Of a stretch of 64,000 nucleotides of DNA, positions 26,682-35,853 are shown in pieces; position 1 is the stretch's first letter; every line of letters starts with the position of its first letter. Source of the stretch: OMSK01 sp902492995 (lineage in GTDB: Bacteria > Bacillota_I > Bacilli_A > RF39 > UBA660); the NCBI GenBank assembly GCA_902492995.1, contig CABUNR010000001.1, positions 50,316 through 114,315 of the forward strand, given 5' to 3'. The notes beneath the pieces were generated by a model that ran no database searches, was not told where the DNA came from, and was given only the letters and a program-made list of their open reading frames with translations. The position numbers were made by a program, and so were the translations under genes.

Positions 26682-27104
26682 ATGTTTGGAGAAAATGGAA
26701 TATATGGAAAATCATATCATAAAATGATAGATAAAAATAGAATAATAATACCACTTTCTACTAATGTAGAAGCAAAAGAAGAGTTGTGTTTTATAGAAGA
26801 AGATGAATTGACATTTAAAATATGTAGTTTAAAAGAACTAAAAAAAGAAATAGAACAATTAAAAAATATAAAAGTATCATCAATAGAAGAAAAAGAAAAA
26901 AAAGAAAAAGAAATTACTAAAATTACCTTTTTTATAAATTCATATTCAATAGTTGATAAAGAAAGAAGAATAGTAATACCAAAATACTTTTTAGAAAAAT
27001 ATAATATAAAAAAAGAATTAATTTTTCAAGGAGCATACAATCATATAAAAGTATTTTCATCAGATGAAAATTATAAAAAATATATGAAAAAATTAAAAAA
27101 ATAA
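26682..27104 (+). CDS. MraZ-like double AbrB/SpoVT-fold protein
   Basis: A 140-residue protein with two weakly similar halves: YHKMIDKNRIIIPLS (~12-26) and SYSIVDKERRIVIPKYFLEK (~88-107), then ELIFQGAYNHIKVFSSD (~113-129). This repeats the D-x-x-x-R-hh-I/VP pattern of MraZ, which binds DNA as a ring and controls the division-wall cluster. A Lys/Glu-rich linker (~45-78) separates the halves. It is not next to mraW or ftsL, and the N-half is degenerate, so it is probably a paralogue rather than true MraZ. AAGAAGGAA lies before the ATG. Confidence 0.65.
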   Translation: MFGENGIYGKSYHKMIDKNRIIIPLSTNVEAKEELCFIEEDELTFKICSLKELKKEIEQLKNIKVSSIEEKEKKEKEITKITFFINSYSIVDKERRIVIPKYFLEKYNIKKELIFQGAYNHIKVFSSDENYKKYMKKLKK

Positions 27105-27127
27105 TAGAAAAAAATAATTTAATGTGT

Positions 27128-27179
27128 TATAATTTCTATACGCATTAAAAAGGAGTAAATAAACATTTATTTCTTTTTT
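27128..27179 (+). promoter_or_regulatory. Promoter and leader hairpin of the alarmone synthetase gene
   Basis: Extended -10 TGT-TATAAT (27125-27133). The leader can form AAAAAG-(GAGT bulge)-AAATAA, loop ACAT, TTATTT-CTTTTT (27147-27178), which ends in Ts like an attenuator but is entirely A/U apart from one G-C pair. The real ribosome site GGAGGTG comes later, at 27191. Confidence 0.4.
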
Positions 27180-27202
27180 GTTTTTTTAATGGAGGTGAAT
27201 TT

Positions 27203-27808
27203 ATGGAAATAGAACATTTAATGTTAAAATATCAATTTGCTTTAGAAGAATTAATTACACAACTTAAAATAGCTATTAAAGAATTTGAATTTAAAAATAA
27301 ATATGAACCAGTTGAACATATAAAAACTAGAATTAAAACAAAAGAAAGTGCAATAAAAAAACTTGAATCAAAAGGATATGATATAACAATAGATAATTTG
27401 ATAAAACATGTACATGATATGGTTGGGGTAAGAATTGTTTGCTCATTTATACCAGATGTATATGATATTGTGAATATTATAGAAAAATCAAAAAACTTAA
27501 AAATAAAAGAAAAAAAAGATTATATAGAAAATCCTAAAAAATCAGGATATTCTAGTTATCACATAATAGTAGAAGTACCATTATATTTAGAAAATAATGT
27601 AGAATATGTAGAAGCAGAGATACAAATAAGGACAATGGCAATGGATTTCTGGGCAAGTTTAGATCATAAATTACAATATAAGTTTAGTGATGTAATACCA
27701 GACGAGGTAAAAAATGAAATGTATGATTGCTCCCTTGCTGTAAAAAGATTAGATAATAAAATGTTAGGATTACATGAAATTGTAAACAAATATAAAAATA
27801 ATAACTAA
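27203..27808 (+). CDS. relQ: Small alarmone synthetase (RelQ/YjbM-like, RelA/SpoT domain)
   Basis: This 201-residue protein consists of a single synthetase domain that makes pppGpp/ppGpp from ATP and GTP or GDP. Seen: IKTRIKTKESAIKKLESKG (~45-63, ATP site), VHDMVGVRIVCSFIPDVYDI (~73-92, including the RD-like metal region), PKKSGYSSYHIIVEVPLYL (~111-130, G-loop with the Tyr that stacks GTP) and VEAEIQIRTMAMDFWASLDH (~137-156, with catalytic Glu). No hydrolase or regulatory domain exists, as in RelQ/RelP. Its GGAGGTG ribosome site is strong. Confidence 0.93.
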   Translation: MEIEHLMLKYQFALEELITQLKIAIKEFEFKNKYEPVEHIKTRIKTKESAIKKLESKGYDITIDNLIKHVHDMVGVRIVCSFIPDVYDIVNIIEKSKNLKIKEKKDYIENPKKSGYSSYHIIVEVPLYLENNVEYVEAEIQIRTMAMDFWASLDHKLQYKFSDVIPDEVKNEMYDCSLAVKRLDNKMLGLHEIVNKYKNNN

Positions 27809-27814
27809 TAATAA

Positions 27815-27967
27815 AAATGAACATTATTCAAAAACTTTTGATCATCAACCAGTATATAAAAATTATGAAAATTGAAATAGTTTAATTAAATATATAACCT
27901 TTTTAAATTTAAATAATTATGATGGACCAATTGTTTATGAATATAATTTTTTCAAGAAAGATATAAA
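27815..27967 (+). pseudogene. Possible relic of a sugar-isomerase-like TIM-barrel gene
   Basis: One frame reads KNEHYSKTFDHQPVYKNYEN, then an in-frame TGA, then NSLIKYITFLNLNNYDGPIV and YEYNFFKKDINKK into the glmS terminator. 'DHQP' followed by a Trp-like position and 'YDGP..YE' matches the C-terminal end of xylose-isomerase-like epimerases. The rest of the gene is missing. The match is short, so this remains tentative. Confidence 0.3.
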
Positions 27968-27968
27968 T

Positions 27969-27995
27969 AAAAAACTGATTAAATCAGTTTTTTAT
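27969..27995 (-). terminator. Terminator of glmS
   Basis: Stem AAAAAACTGATT/AATCAGTTTTTT overlaps the glmS stop; it can also stop plus-strand transcription. Confidence 0.8.
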
Positions 27996-29788
27996 TCTAC
28001 TGTGACAGACTTAGCTAAATTTTTAGGTTGATCTATATTACATTTTCTTAATTTAGCAACCTCATAAGAAATTAATTGTAATGGTATAACAGTTAAAAGT
28101 GGTTGTAATAGTTTATGAACTTTAGGAATTTCAATTTTATAATCAAAATTACTATCAATGTTATTATTAGTAATACCAATAGTTACGGCTCCTCTTGATT
28201 TAACTTCTTCCATATTGCTAATAGTTTTCAAAACTAAATTATCTTCTGTTAAAATTCCAATAACAGGAGTACCTTCATCAATTAATGAAATAGTACCATG
28301 TTTAAGTTCACCTGCAGCATATGCTTGACTGTTAATATAAGATATTTCTTTTAACTTTAAAGAACCTTCCATAGATAAAGCGTAATCTATACCTCTACCA
28401 ATAAAGAAAACACTTTCATTTTCATAAATCGCATTAGCAATTTTTTCATATTCAGGATTTAAAATAGTATTTTCGAGTTTAACAGGTAATTCTTTAATAT
28501 CTTTTAAAATGTCTTTTATTTCATTTTTATCAATATTACCTTTAGCACTTGCTAAATTAAGAGCAATTAAACTTAACATTGCAACTTGGGCTGAATATGC
28601 TTTAGTAGTAGCAACCGCAATTTCTCTTCCAGCCTTAATCTTAAGTAAAATATTTGCTTCACGAGCCATAGTACTACCTTCAACATTAACGATAGCAAGT
28701 GTATCTATGTTATCTCCTTTAGCTTTTCTTAAAGCAGCTAAAGTGTCAGCGGTTTCACCTGACTGTGATACGACAATCACCAAAGTTTTATCATCATAAA
28801 AATTCTTTTTATATCTGTATTCACTTGCAACTTCAACATTTACAGGAATATCTGCAAATTCTTCTATTAAATTTTTGCCAACTAAACCAGTATGATATGC
28901 ACTACCACAAGCAACAATATCAATTCGGTTATATTTAGTAAAATCAGGCATTTTATCAATTAAAGAATCAATACCATTCTCTAAATAAGAGCTAACAGTA
29001 TCTCTAAATACCTTAGGTTGTTCATGAATTTCTTTTAACATATAATAATCATATCCACATTTATCAGTATTGTTAATAGATTTATCAATTTCTTTAAAAT
29101 CATTTTCAACAATATTTAAATCTCTATCAAATAATGTAATATTATCACTAGAAATTTCAGCGATAATATTTTCTTTTAAATACATAACACTATCGGCATA
29201 TTTACTAACAGCAATAGTATCAGAGGCAATAAAATTCCCATTATCTCCTTTAGCTACAATTAAAGGACTATCTTTTCTAACTGAATAAATATTATCGTCA
29301 CCTTTAACAATTACTCCAAGTGCATATGATCCCTCAACTTTATCCATAAATTTAACTAAAGCTTTTTTTATATCTTTTGTTTCATTATAAAATAAGTCAA
29401 TTAAGGCACATGCAACTTCAGTATCAGTTTTGGTATTAAATTTATACTTTTTATTTTCAAGTTCTTCTTTTAAACTATTAAAATTTTCAATAATTCCATT
29501 ATGGACAATAGTAATATCGCCTACATTATGAGGATGACAATTAGTTATATTAACACTACCATGAGTTGCCCATCTTGTATGACCAATACCTATATTTGAT
29601 TTAATATTGTAATCAACTTTTTTTTCAAGTTCATCAATTTTTCCGACACTTTTAATAATATTAATTCCATTATTTTTGTATGCTATACCAGCTGAATCAT
29701 AACCCCTATATTCTAAAGCTTTAAGTCCGTCAATTAAAACGTGTAAAGTATTTTTATCTTTACCATTATAACCAACTATTCCGCACAT
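27992..29788 (-). CDS. glmS: Glutamine--fructose-6-phosphate aminotransferase (isomerising)
   Basis: A 598-residue enzyme making glucosamine-6-phosphate from fructose-6-phosphate and glutamine, the entry to cell-wall amino sugars. Seen: the N-terminal nucleophile MCGIVGYNGK (Cys2), the glutaminase region with GIGHTRWATHG (~70-80) and IVHNGIIENF (~93-102), two SIS sugar domains (IVACGSAYHTGLVGKNLIEE ~292, VVSQSGETADTLAALRKA ~340, FIGRGIDYALSMEGSLKLKE ~463), and the C-terminal DQPKNLAKSVTVE. A longer frame would start inside the ribozyme and is rejected; AGGAGG precedes the ATG at 29788. Feedback control is by the upstream ribozyme. Confidence 0.98.
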   Translation of the reverse strand: MCGIVGYNGKDKNTLHVLIDGLKALEYRGYDSAGIAYKNNGINIIKSVGKIDELEKKVDYNIKSNIGIGHTRWATHGSVNITNCHPHNVGDITIVHNGIIENFNSLKEELENKKYKFNTKTDTEVACALIDLFYNETKDIKKALVKFMDKVEGSYALGVIVKGDDNIYSVRKDSPLIVAKGDNGNFIASDTIAVSKYADSVMYLKENIIAEISSDNITLFDRDLNIVENDFKEIDKSINNTDKCGYDYYMLKEIHEQPKVFRDTVSSYLENGIDSLIDKMPDFTKYNRIDIVACGSAYHTGLVGKNLIEEFADIPVNVEVASEYRYKKNFYDDKTLVIVVSQSGETADTLAALRKAKGDNIDTLAIVNVEGSTMAREANILLKIKAGREIAVATTKAYSAQVAMLSLIALNLASAKGNIDKNEIKDILKDIKELPVKLENTILNPEYEKIANAIYENESVFFIGRGIDYALSMEGSLKLKEISYINSQAYAAGELKHGTISLIDEGTPVIGILTEDNLVLKTISNMEEVKSRGAVTIGITNNNIDSNFDYKIEIPKVHKLLQPLLTVIPLQLISYEVAKLRKCNIDQPKNLAKSVTVE

Positions 29789-29831
29789 AAAAAAACCTCC
29801 TAGAAATATGTATGATATATTCTTTGTTATA

Positions 29832-29945
29832 ATTTTGATTTTATTTTTTAAAATATATCTAACGAGTACATTAACCCGTAGTAGCATCCGCCGAAAATTC
29901 GATAACTACTATCCTCGTCAACTGTTGTTCTGGCGCTAAATATAT
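29832..29945 (-). ncRNA. glmS self-cleaving ribozyme (GlcN6P-responsive)
   Basis: On the minus strand, upstream of glmS, the conserved core reads AGCGCCAGAAC, then AGTTGACGAGGAT, then TTATCGAATTTTCGGCGGAT, then the P3-type stem and a GGGTTAATG tail. These blocks match the B. subtilis glmS ribozyme almost base for base. GlcN6P acts as cofactor; cleavage is expected between A at 29937 and G at 29936, after which the transcript is degraded. The 3' limit (29832) is approximate. Distance to the glmS start is about 45 bases, normal for the class. Confidence 0.95.
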
Positions 29946-29978
29946 GTTTAACTCCTTTCATCATATATCTTTAAATAT

Positions 29979-30007
29979 ATTATACATTAAATATATTTAA
30001 AAAACAA
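29979..30007 (-). promoter_or_regulatory. Promoter of the glmS ribozyme transcript
   Basis: On the minus strand TTGTTT (30007-30002), 17 bp, TATAAT (29984-29979), preceding the ribozyme by about 35 bases. Confidence 0.6.
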
Positions 30008-30013
30008 ATATTC

Positions 30014-30346
30014 CTATTTATTTAAATTATTTAATTCTATATCAATAGCTTTTTTTAATTTCTCAAGCATCACTCTTGTATCACTAGAATTATTCATGTT
30101 ACTTCTCCTTACATTGTTATTAGTTCCAACATCTGTAAAAGATCTACCAAATTTTTCTAAATTATTTCCTCTTTCATTTTGAACCTGCATAAAATAAGCA
30201 TTTGTACATAGAATTTGAGCTATAAGCATTAACCAGTTACCAAGCGCATTTTGTTCATTAGCGGTTGTATCATCAATAAGTAAATATCCAATTATAACTG
30301 CACTTCCTGTAAAAGCTTCAGGAGGAACATCTGGTATTAAATGCAT
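30014..30346 (-). CDS. Small soluble protein of unknown function (110 aa)
   Basis: I do not recognise a named family. The first ~60 residues are well ordered and mildly hydrophobic (PPEAFTGSAVIIGYLLIDD, then NALGNWLMLIAQILCTNAYF), and the second half is Asn/Arg-rich and polar, ending with a helical LEKLKKAIDIELNNL. The early motif FTGSAVIIGYLLIDDTTANE looks like a conserved core, so the gene seems real. ATG 30346 follows GAGGTGGAT; a GTG nine bases further upstream would lie within that site. It is divergent from addB. Confidence 0.65.
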   Translation of the reverse strand: MHLIPDVPPEAFTGSAVIIGYLLIDDTTANEQNALGNWLMLIAQILCTNAYFMQVQNERGNNLEKFGRSFTDVGTNNNVRRSNMNNSSDTRVMLEKLKKAIDIELNNLNK

Positions 30347-30437
30347 ATTATCCACCTCAATAAAATATATATGATTTAATTTATTATAAATGTTTGAAAT
30401 TTAAATTATTATTAGTTATAATTAGTTTGGTGATATT

Positions 30438-32759
30438 ATGAATATAGATAATAATACAATTTTAATTGTTCCAAATAAATTAAAAAAAAATTTATTAAAA
30501 AGAATTAAAAAATTAATTAATTTCAAAATAATTTCATTAGAAGAATTTATTAAAAATTATTATTTTGATTATGACAATAGAGCAATATATTATTTAATTA
30601 ATAAGTACAACCTAAAATATGAAGTAGTAAAAATATATTTAAAAAATATATACTATGTAGAAAATAAAGATTATCATAATGAAAAATTAAATAAATTAGT
30701 AAAAATAAAACAAGAATTAGAAGAAAATAATTTATTAATAAAAAATGATAACTTTAAAGATTATATAAAAAAGAAGAAAATAATTGTTTATGGATATCAG
30801 TATATAGAAAAAAAATATAAAGATTTACTAGATGAATTAAAATCTATTTATATAAATAATGAAAAAGAATACACCAATCAAAAACTATACGAATTTCAAA
30901 ATAAAGAAGAAGAAATTGATTTTTTAATATCAAAAATAGTTGAATTAAAAGAAAAAAATATATCACTAAATAATATTAAAATAATAAAAAATGAATATGA
31001 ATTAGAAATAAAAGAAAAATTAAAATTATATAATATAAATTATATAGAAGAAAAAACACTATATGGAACAAATATAGTTAAAATATTATTAGATAATTTA
31101 GATGAAAATATAGAAAATACACTAAAAAAAATAAAAGAAAAAGTTGATTTAGAAAATGAACTAAATCTTAAAATATATAATAAAATAATAAACATTTTAA
31201 ATAATTATACATTTATATATGATAAAACAGAAATAAAAGAAATGCTTATAAATGATTTTAAAAATACTAAAATAATAGATAAAAATTATAAAGAAAAAAT
31301 AGAGTTTATAGATTTAAAAAATAATATCATTAATAATGATAATTATGTATTTTTATTAGGCTTTAATATAGGAATAATCCCAGAAATAAAAAAAGATGAA
31401 GACTATATTACAGATAATATAAAACATTTATTAAATTTAGATTCTGTAAAAGATATAAATATTAAAATTAAAAATATGTATATAGAAAATATAAAAAAAA
31501 CAAATAATTTAATAATTACATATAAAAAATATGATAATGGAGAATGTTATATATCATCACTAAATGATTATTTAAATTTAGAAATAATAAAGAATACTAA
31601 AATTCCATATTATTTACCATTAGATAATAAAATAAAACTTGAAAAAAAGTTAGATATATTAAGTAAATATAATATATTGGATGATGATTTACCTATTTTG
31701 TATAATAACTATAAAGATATAAAATATAACACTTATAATAATAAATACACCAAAATAAATAGAAAAGAAGATAAATTGTTACTATCATATTCTAGTATAG
31801 ATAACTACTTTAAGTGTTCATTTAAATATTATATAGAAAATGTATTAAAGTTAAATATATATGAAGAAAAATTTGCAAGTACAATTGGAAATTTATTTCA
31901 TCATGTATTAGAAAATGCCTTTATAGATGGATTTGATTTTGAAAAAACATATGATAATTACTTAAAAGAAATCAATAAAGAGTTTACAAATAAAGAAAAA
32001 ATATTCTTAAAAAAATTAAAAAAAGAATTAAAATTAATAATAGAAACAATAAAGAAACAATTAGAATTAATATCATTGGATGAAACATTATATGAACAGA
32101 AAATATATATAAAAGCAACAGAAAATGTAACATTCATGGGAATAATAGATAAATTAGTGTACAAAGAAATAGAAGATAAAACTTATGTAGCTATAATAGA
32201 TTACAAAACAGGAAATCCTAATTTAAATTTAAATAATATTATATATGGACTAGATATGCAACTACCTATATATTTATATTTAATAACACATACAAATAAA
32301 TTAAAAAATGTAAAAATAGTAGGGTTTTATCTTCAAAAAATATTAAATAGTGAACCAAAAATAATAAAAGGAAAAACATTGAAAGAGCAAAAAGAAGATA
32401 ATTTGAAATTACAAGGATATAGCATAGATAAAGAAGAAATAATAAATTTATTAGATAAAACATATAAAGACAGTAATTTAATAAAAGGTTTAAAACAAGG
32501 AAAAAATGGATTTTATAACTATTCAAAAATATTAAATGAAGAACAAATAAATAAAATAATAAATTTAGTTGATAAAAAAATAAAGGAAGCAACAAAAAAT
32601 ATAGAAAATAATAATTTTGATATAAACCCAAAATCAATAAATAATGAAAATGTATCATGTAAATTTTGTAAATATAGGGATATTTGTTATATGAAAGAAC
32701 AAGATATAAAATATTTAAAAGAATATAAAAATTTAGAATTTTTAAGTGAAAATAGGTGA
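30438..32759 (+). CDS. addB: AddB-like nuclease subunit of the AddAB recombination enzyme
   Basis: A 773-residue protein, much shorter than B. subtilis AddB (~1166), and I see no Walker A motif at the N-terminus (ILIVPNKLKKNLLKRI), so the helicase-like half is inactive or reduced. The C-terminal nuclease is intact: SSIDNYFKCSFKYYIENVL (~452, first Fe-S Cys), GNLFHHVLENAF (~482), the PD-(D/E)XK core FMGIIDKLVYKE (~565) with YVAIIDYKTGNP (~585), and the Fe-S cluster CKFCKYRDIC (~744-753). It processes double-strand breaks with AddA. Its TGA stop lies within the addA ribosome site. Confidence 0.88.
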   Translation: MNIDNNTILIVPNKLKKNLLKRIKKLINFKIISLEEFIKNYYFDYDNRAIYYLINKYNLKYEVVKIYLKNIYYVENKDYHNEKLNKLVKIKQELEENNLLIKNDNFKDYIKKKKIIVYGYQYIEKKYKDLLDELKSIYINNEKEYTNQKLYEFQNKEEEIDFLISKIVELKEKNISLNNIKIIKNEYELEIKEKLKLYNINYIEEKTLYGTNIVKILLDNLDENIENTLKKIKEKVDLENELNLKIYNKIINILNNYTFIYDKTEIKEMLINDFKNTKIIDKNYKEKIEFIDLKNNIINNDNYVFLLGFNIGIIPEIKKDEDYITDNIKHLLNLDSVKDINIKIKNMYIENIKKTNNLIITYKKYDNGECYISSLNDYLNLEIIKNTKIPYYLPLDNKIKLEKKLDILSKYNILDDDLPILYNNYKDIKYNTYNNKYTKINRKEDKLLLSYSSIDNYFKCSFKYYIENVLKLNIYEEKFASTIGNLFHHVLENAFIDGFDFEKTYDNYLKEINKEFTNKEKIFLKKLKKELKLIIETIKKQLELISLDETLYEQKIYIKATENVTFMGIIDKLVYKEIEDKTYVAIIDYKTGNPNLNLNNIIYGLDMQLPIYLYLITHTNKLKNVKIVGFYLQKILNSEPKIIKGKTLKEQKEDNLKLQGYSIDKEEIINLLDKTYKDSNLIKGLKQGKNGFYNYSKILNEEQINKIINLVDKKIKEATKNIENNNFDINPKSINNENVSCKFCKYRDICYMKEQDIKYLKEYKNLEFLSENR

Positions 32760-32763
32760 TAAC

Positions 32764-35700
32764 ATGCCAAAATGGACAGAAGAGCAATTAGAAGCAATCA
32801 ATAAAAGTGGTACTAATATAATAGTAAGTGCAGGAGCTGGAAGTGGAAAAACTGCAGTTTTATCAGAAAGAGTACTTAGAATATTAAAAGAAGGCACTCA
32901 TATAGATGAATTATTAATACTTACATTTACAAATGCTGCAGCTAAAGAAATGAAAGAAAGAATAAGAAAGAAAATAAAAGAAAATGAAGATTTAAAAGAA
33001 GAGTTAAATTTAATAGATTCTGCTTATATAACAACATTCGATTCATTCGCACTATCAGTACTAAAAAAATATCATTATATATTAAATATAAGTCCAAATG
33101 TAAGTATAATAGATGAATCAATAATTAATATCCAAAAAAATAAATATATAGATGAAATATTTGAAGAATATTATAAAAATAATAATGAAAAATTTATAAA
33201 ATTAATAGAAACTTTTTGTATAAAAGATGATGACAGCATAAAAAATGCAATACTTGATATATCAAAAAAAATAGATTTGAAAACAGATAAAGAAAAATAT
33301 ATAAAAGAATATATAAATAATAATTATAATATAGAAAAAATAAATAAAGATATAAAAGAATATGAAAATATTTTAAAAGAAAAAATAGAAAATATAAAAG
33401 AAATAATACATGACTTATCATTAGAATTAGATGGCTCATATATAGAAACATTAAATGAATGTATTATAAATTTATTAAATAGTAATACATATGAAGAAAT
33501 AAGAAACAATTTAAATATAAAACTTCCACCACTAAAAAAAGGTACGGAAGAACATATTAAATCAAAAAAGGAACAAATAAATAAAATAATAAAAGAGTTA
33601 ATTGAATTAACTGATTATGATATAAAAACATTAAAAGAAAATATATTAAGTACAAAAGAGTATACAGAAATAATATTAGAATTAATAGAAGAATTAGATA
33701 AAAAAATAAGCGATTACAAATTTAAATATGATGTATATGAATTTAATGATATAGCAAAATTATCTATAAAAATAATAAGAGAAAATAAAGATATACAAGA
33801 AGAATTAAAAAATAAATTTAAAGAAATTCTTGTAGATGAATATCAAGATACAAGTGATATACAAGAAGAATTTATTAATTTAATTGAAAATAACAATGTT
33901 TATATGGTTGGTGATATAAAACAATCAATATATCGTTTTAGAAATGCCAATCCATATATATTTAAAAATAAATATGATATGTATTCTAAAAACATAAACG
34001 GAATCAAAATAGATTTAAATAAGAATTTTAGATCAAGAATAGAAGTTTTAAATAATATAAATCAAATATTTAATAAAATTATGGATGATAATATAGGTGG
34101 AGCAAACTATAAAAAATCACATAATATGATATTTGGAAATAATGCTTATAATATAGAAGGATTAACACAAGATAACCATAATATAGAAATAATAGACTAT
34201 GATGATATAAAAGAATATAAAAAAGAAGAAATAGAAGCATTTATAATTGCTAATGATATAGAAGAAAAGATAAAAAATAAATACAAAGTATATGATAAAG
34301 ATAAAAATATCGTAAGAAATATAGAGTATAGTGATTTTGTAATATTAATGGATAGAACAACCAATTTTGATACATATAAAAAAATATTTACATATAAAAA
34401 TATTCCATTAAAACAAATCAAAGATGAAAAAATGAATGAAGAAATGGATTTATATGTAATAAAAAATTTAATCAAATTAGTATTAAAAATAAAAAATAAT
34501 GAAGTAGATACAGAATTCAAATATTTATTTATTAGTATAGCAAGAAGTTTTCTATTTAATTTAGATGATGATAAAATATATAAGATAATAAAAGAAGAAA
34601 CATTAAAAGAAAATATAATATATCAAAATATAGAAGAAATATTAATAAATTATGATAATTTAACACCAAAACTATTATTGGATAATCTGTTAACTAAATT
34701 TGATTATTATAATAAATTACTTACAATAACAAACATAGAAGGATCTTTAATAAGAATAAAAAAAATAAAAGAATACATAGATAACTTTGAAGTATTAGGA
34801 TATACTATAGAAGATTTTAGTAACTATTTAGAAGAATTAATAAAAAATAATTATGAAATGAAATATGCTTTAAATGAAGAAAGCACAAATAGTGTTAAAA
34901 TAATGACTATACATAAATCAAAAGGGTTAGAATACTATATATGCTATTATAGTGGACTTTATAAAACATTTAATATATCTGATATAAAGGAAAAATTTAC
35001 TTATGATAACAAATATGGAATAATTGTTCCATTCTTTAACGAAGGAATAGGAGATACTATATATAAAACACTTATGAAAGAAAATTATATTAAAGAAGAA
35101 ATAAGTGAAAAAATAAGACTTTTCTATGTAGCACTTACACGAGCAAAAGAAAAAATGATATTAGTAGAACCATATAAAGAAGTTATGACTGAAGAACTTA
35201 CAAATAGTATAAAAAATAAATACAGAAGTTTTAAAGATATAATTGACTCTTTAAAATTTGAATTAATAGATTATTATAAAAAAATAGATAATATCAACAT
35301 TGATAAAAATTATAAAATAGGGAAAAATAATAATATATTAGATATAATACCTGCAAATAGTGAAAAAATAATAGAGAAAAATATAACAATTGACAAACAA
35401 TTGTTAAATGAAAATACATATTCTAAAAAACAAACTAAAATTATAACAAAAGAAGAAAAGGAAAAAATGGAATATGGAAAGAAATTACACGAAATATTTG
35501 AAATAACCGATTTTAAAAATAGTACTAATAAATATGTAGATAAATTTTTAAAACATTTTAATAAAGAAAAAATAATGAATTCAAATATAATAAAGGAATA
35601 TGAATTTATATATGAAAAAGAAAATGTAGAATATCATGGTATCATAGATTTACTTATAGAATATGAAGATTATATAGATATAATTGATTATAAGTTAAAA

Positions 35701-35829
35701 GATACGAGTGATATAGAATATTTAAATCAATTAAGAGGGTATAGAGAATATATAGAAAACTTGACAGGAAAAAAAGTAAACATTTACTTATACTCCATAG
35801 TTCTTGATAAATTAGATACTATAATATGA
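32764..35829 (+). CDS. addA: AddA helicase-nuclease subunit
   Basis: A 1021-residue UvrD-type helicase fused to a RecB-type nuclease. Seen: WTEEQLEAINKSGTNIIVSA (Q motif), AGAGSGKTAVLSER (motif I, ~24-37), LILTFTNAAAKEM (Ia), LVDEYQDTSDIQ (II, ~358), MVGDIKQSIYRFR (III), MTIHKSKGLEYY (V, ~714), IRLFYVALTRAKEK (VI), and the nuclease YHGIIDLLIEYEDYIDIIDYK (~957) followed by LNQLRGYREYI. It resects broken DNA ends together with AddB. ATG 32764 follows AGGTGATAAC; an earlier in-frame codon lies in addB. Shorter than the B. subtilis form (~1230). Confidence 0.95.
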   Translation: MPKWTEEQLEAINKSGTNIIVSAGAGSGKTAVLSERVLRILKEGTHIDELLILTFTNAAAKEMKERIRKKIKENEDLKEELNLIDSAYITTFDSFALSVLKKYHYILNISPNVSIIDESIINIQKNKYIDEIFEEYYKNNNEKFIKLIETFCIKDDDSIKNAILDISKKIDLKTDKEKYIKEYINNNYNIEKINKDIKEYENILKEKIENIKEIIHDLSLELDGSYIETLNECIINLLNSNTYEEIRNNLNIKLPPLKKGTEEHIKSKKEQINKIIKELIELTDYDIKTLKENILSTKEYTEIILELIEELDKKISDYKFKYDVYEFNDIAKLSIKIIRENKDIQEELKNKFKEILVDEYQDTSDIQEEFINLIENNNVYMVGDIKQSIYRFRNANPYIFKNKYDMYSKNINGIKIDLNKNFRSRIEVLNNINQIFNKIMDDNIGGANYKKSHNMIFGNNAYNIEGLTQDNHNIEIIDYDDIKEYKKEEIEAFIIANDIEEKIKNKYKVYDKDKNIVRNIEYSDFVILMDRTTNFDTYKKIFTYKNIPLKQIKDEKMNEEMDLYVIKNLIKLVLKIKNNEVDTEFKYLFISIARSFLFNLDDDKIYKIIKEETLKENIIYQNIEEILINYDNLTPKLLLDNLLTKFDYYNKLLTITNIEGSLIRIKKIKEYIDNFEVLGYTIEDFSNYLEELIKNNYEMKYALNEESTNSVKIMTIHKSKGLEYYICYYSGLYKTFNISDIKEKFTYDNKYGIIVPFFNEGIGDTIYKTLMKENYIKEEISEKIRLFYVALTRAKEKMILVEPYKEVMTEELTNSIKNKYRSFKDIIDSLKFELIDYYKKIDNINIDKNYKIGKNNNILDIIPANSEKIIEKNITIDKQLLNENTYSKKQTKIITKEEKEKMEYGKKLHEIFEITDFKNSTNKYVDKFLKHFNKEKIMNSNIIKEYEFIYEKENVEYHGIIDLLIEYEDYIDIIDYKLKDTSDIEYLNQLRGYREYIENLTGKKVNIYLYSIVLDKLDTII

Positions 35830-35853
35830 TAAAATCAACATAAGGAGGTAACT

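Noticed and set aside
27815..27967. TGA read as Trp (mycoplasma-type code) to explain the interrupted frame after relQ
   Set aside because: TGG is used for Trp across the window and TGA properly ends several genes (for example at 7985, 26631, 32759), so the code is standard and the frame is a relic.
27992..29887. Longer GlmS reading frame starting at 29887
   Set aside because: Its first 33 codons run back into the conserved glmS ribozyme region; the ribosome site and the catalytic Cys2 fix the start at 29788.
30438..35829. Several Leu/Ile/Phe-rich minus-strand ORFs inside addB-addA and other genes
   Set aside because: Their composition is what the reverse of Lys/Asn/Ile-rich coding sequence produces; none has a ribosome site or plausible domain.
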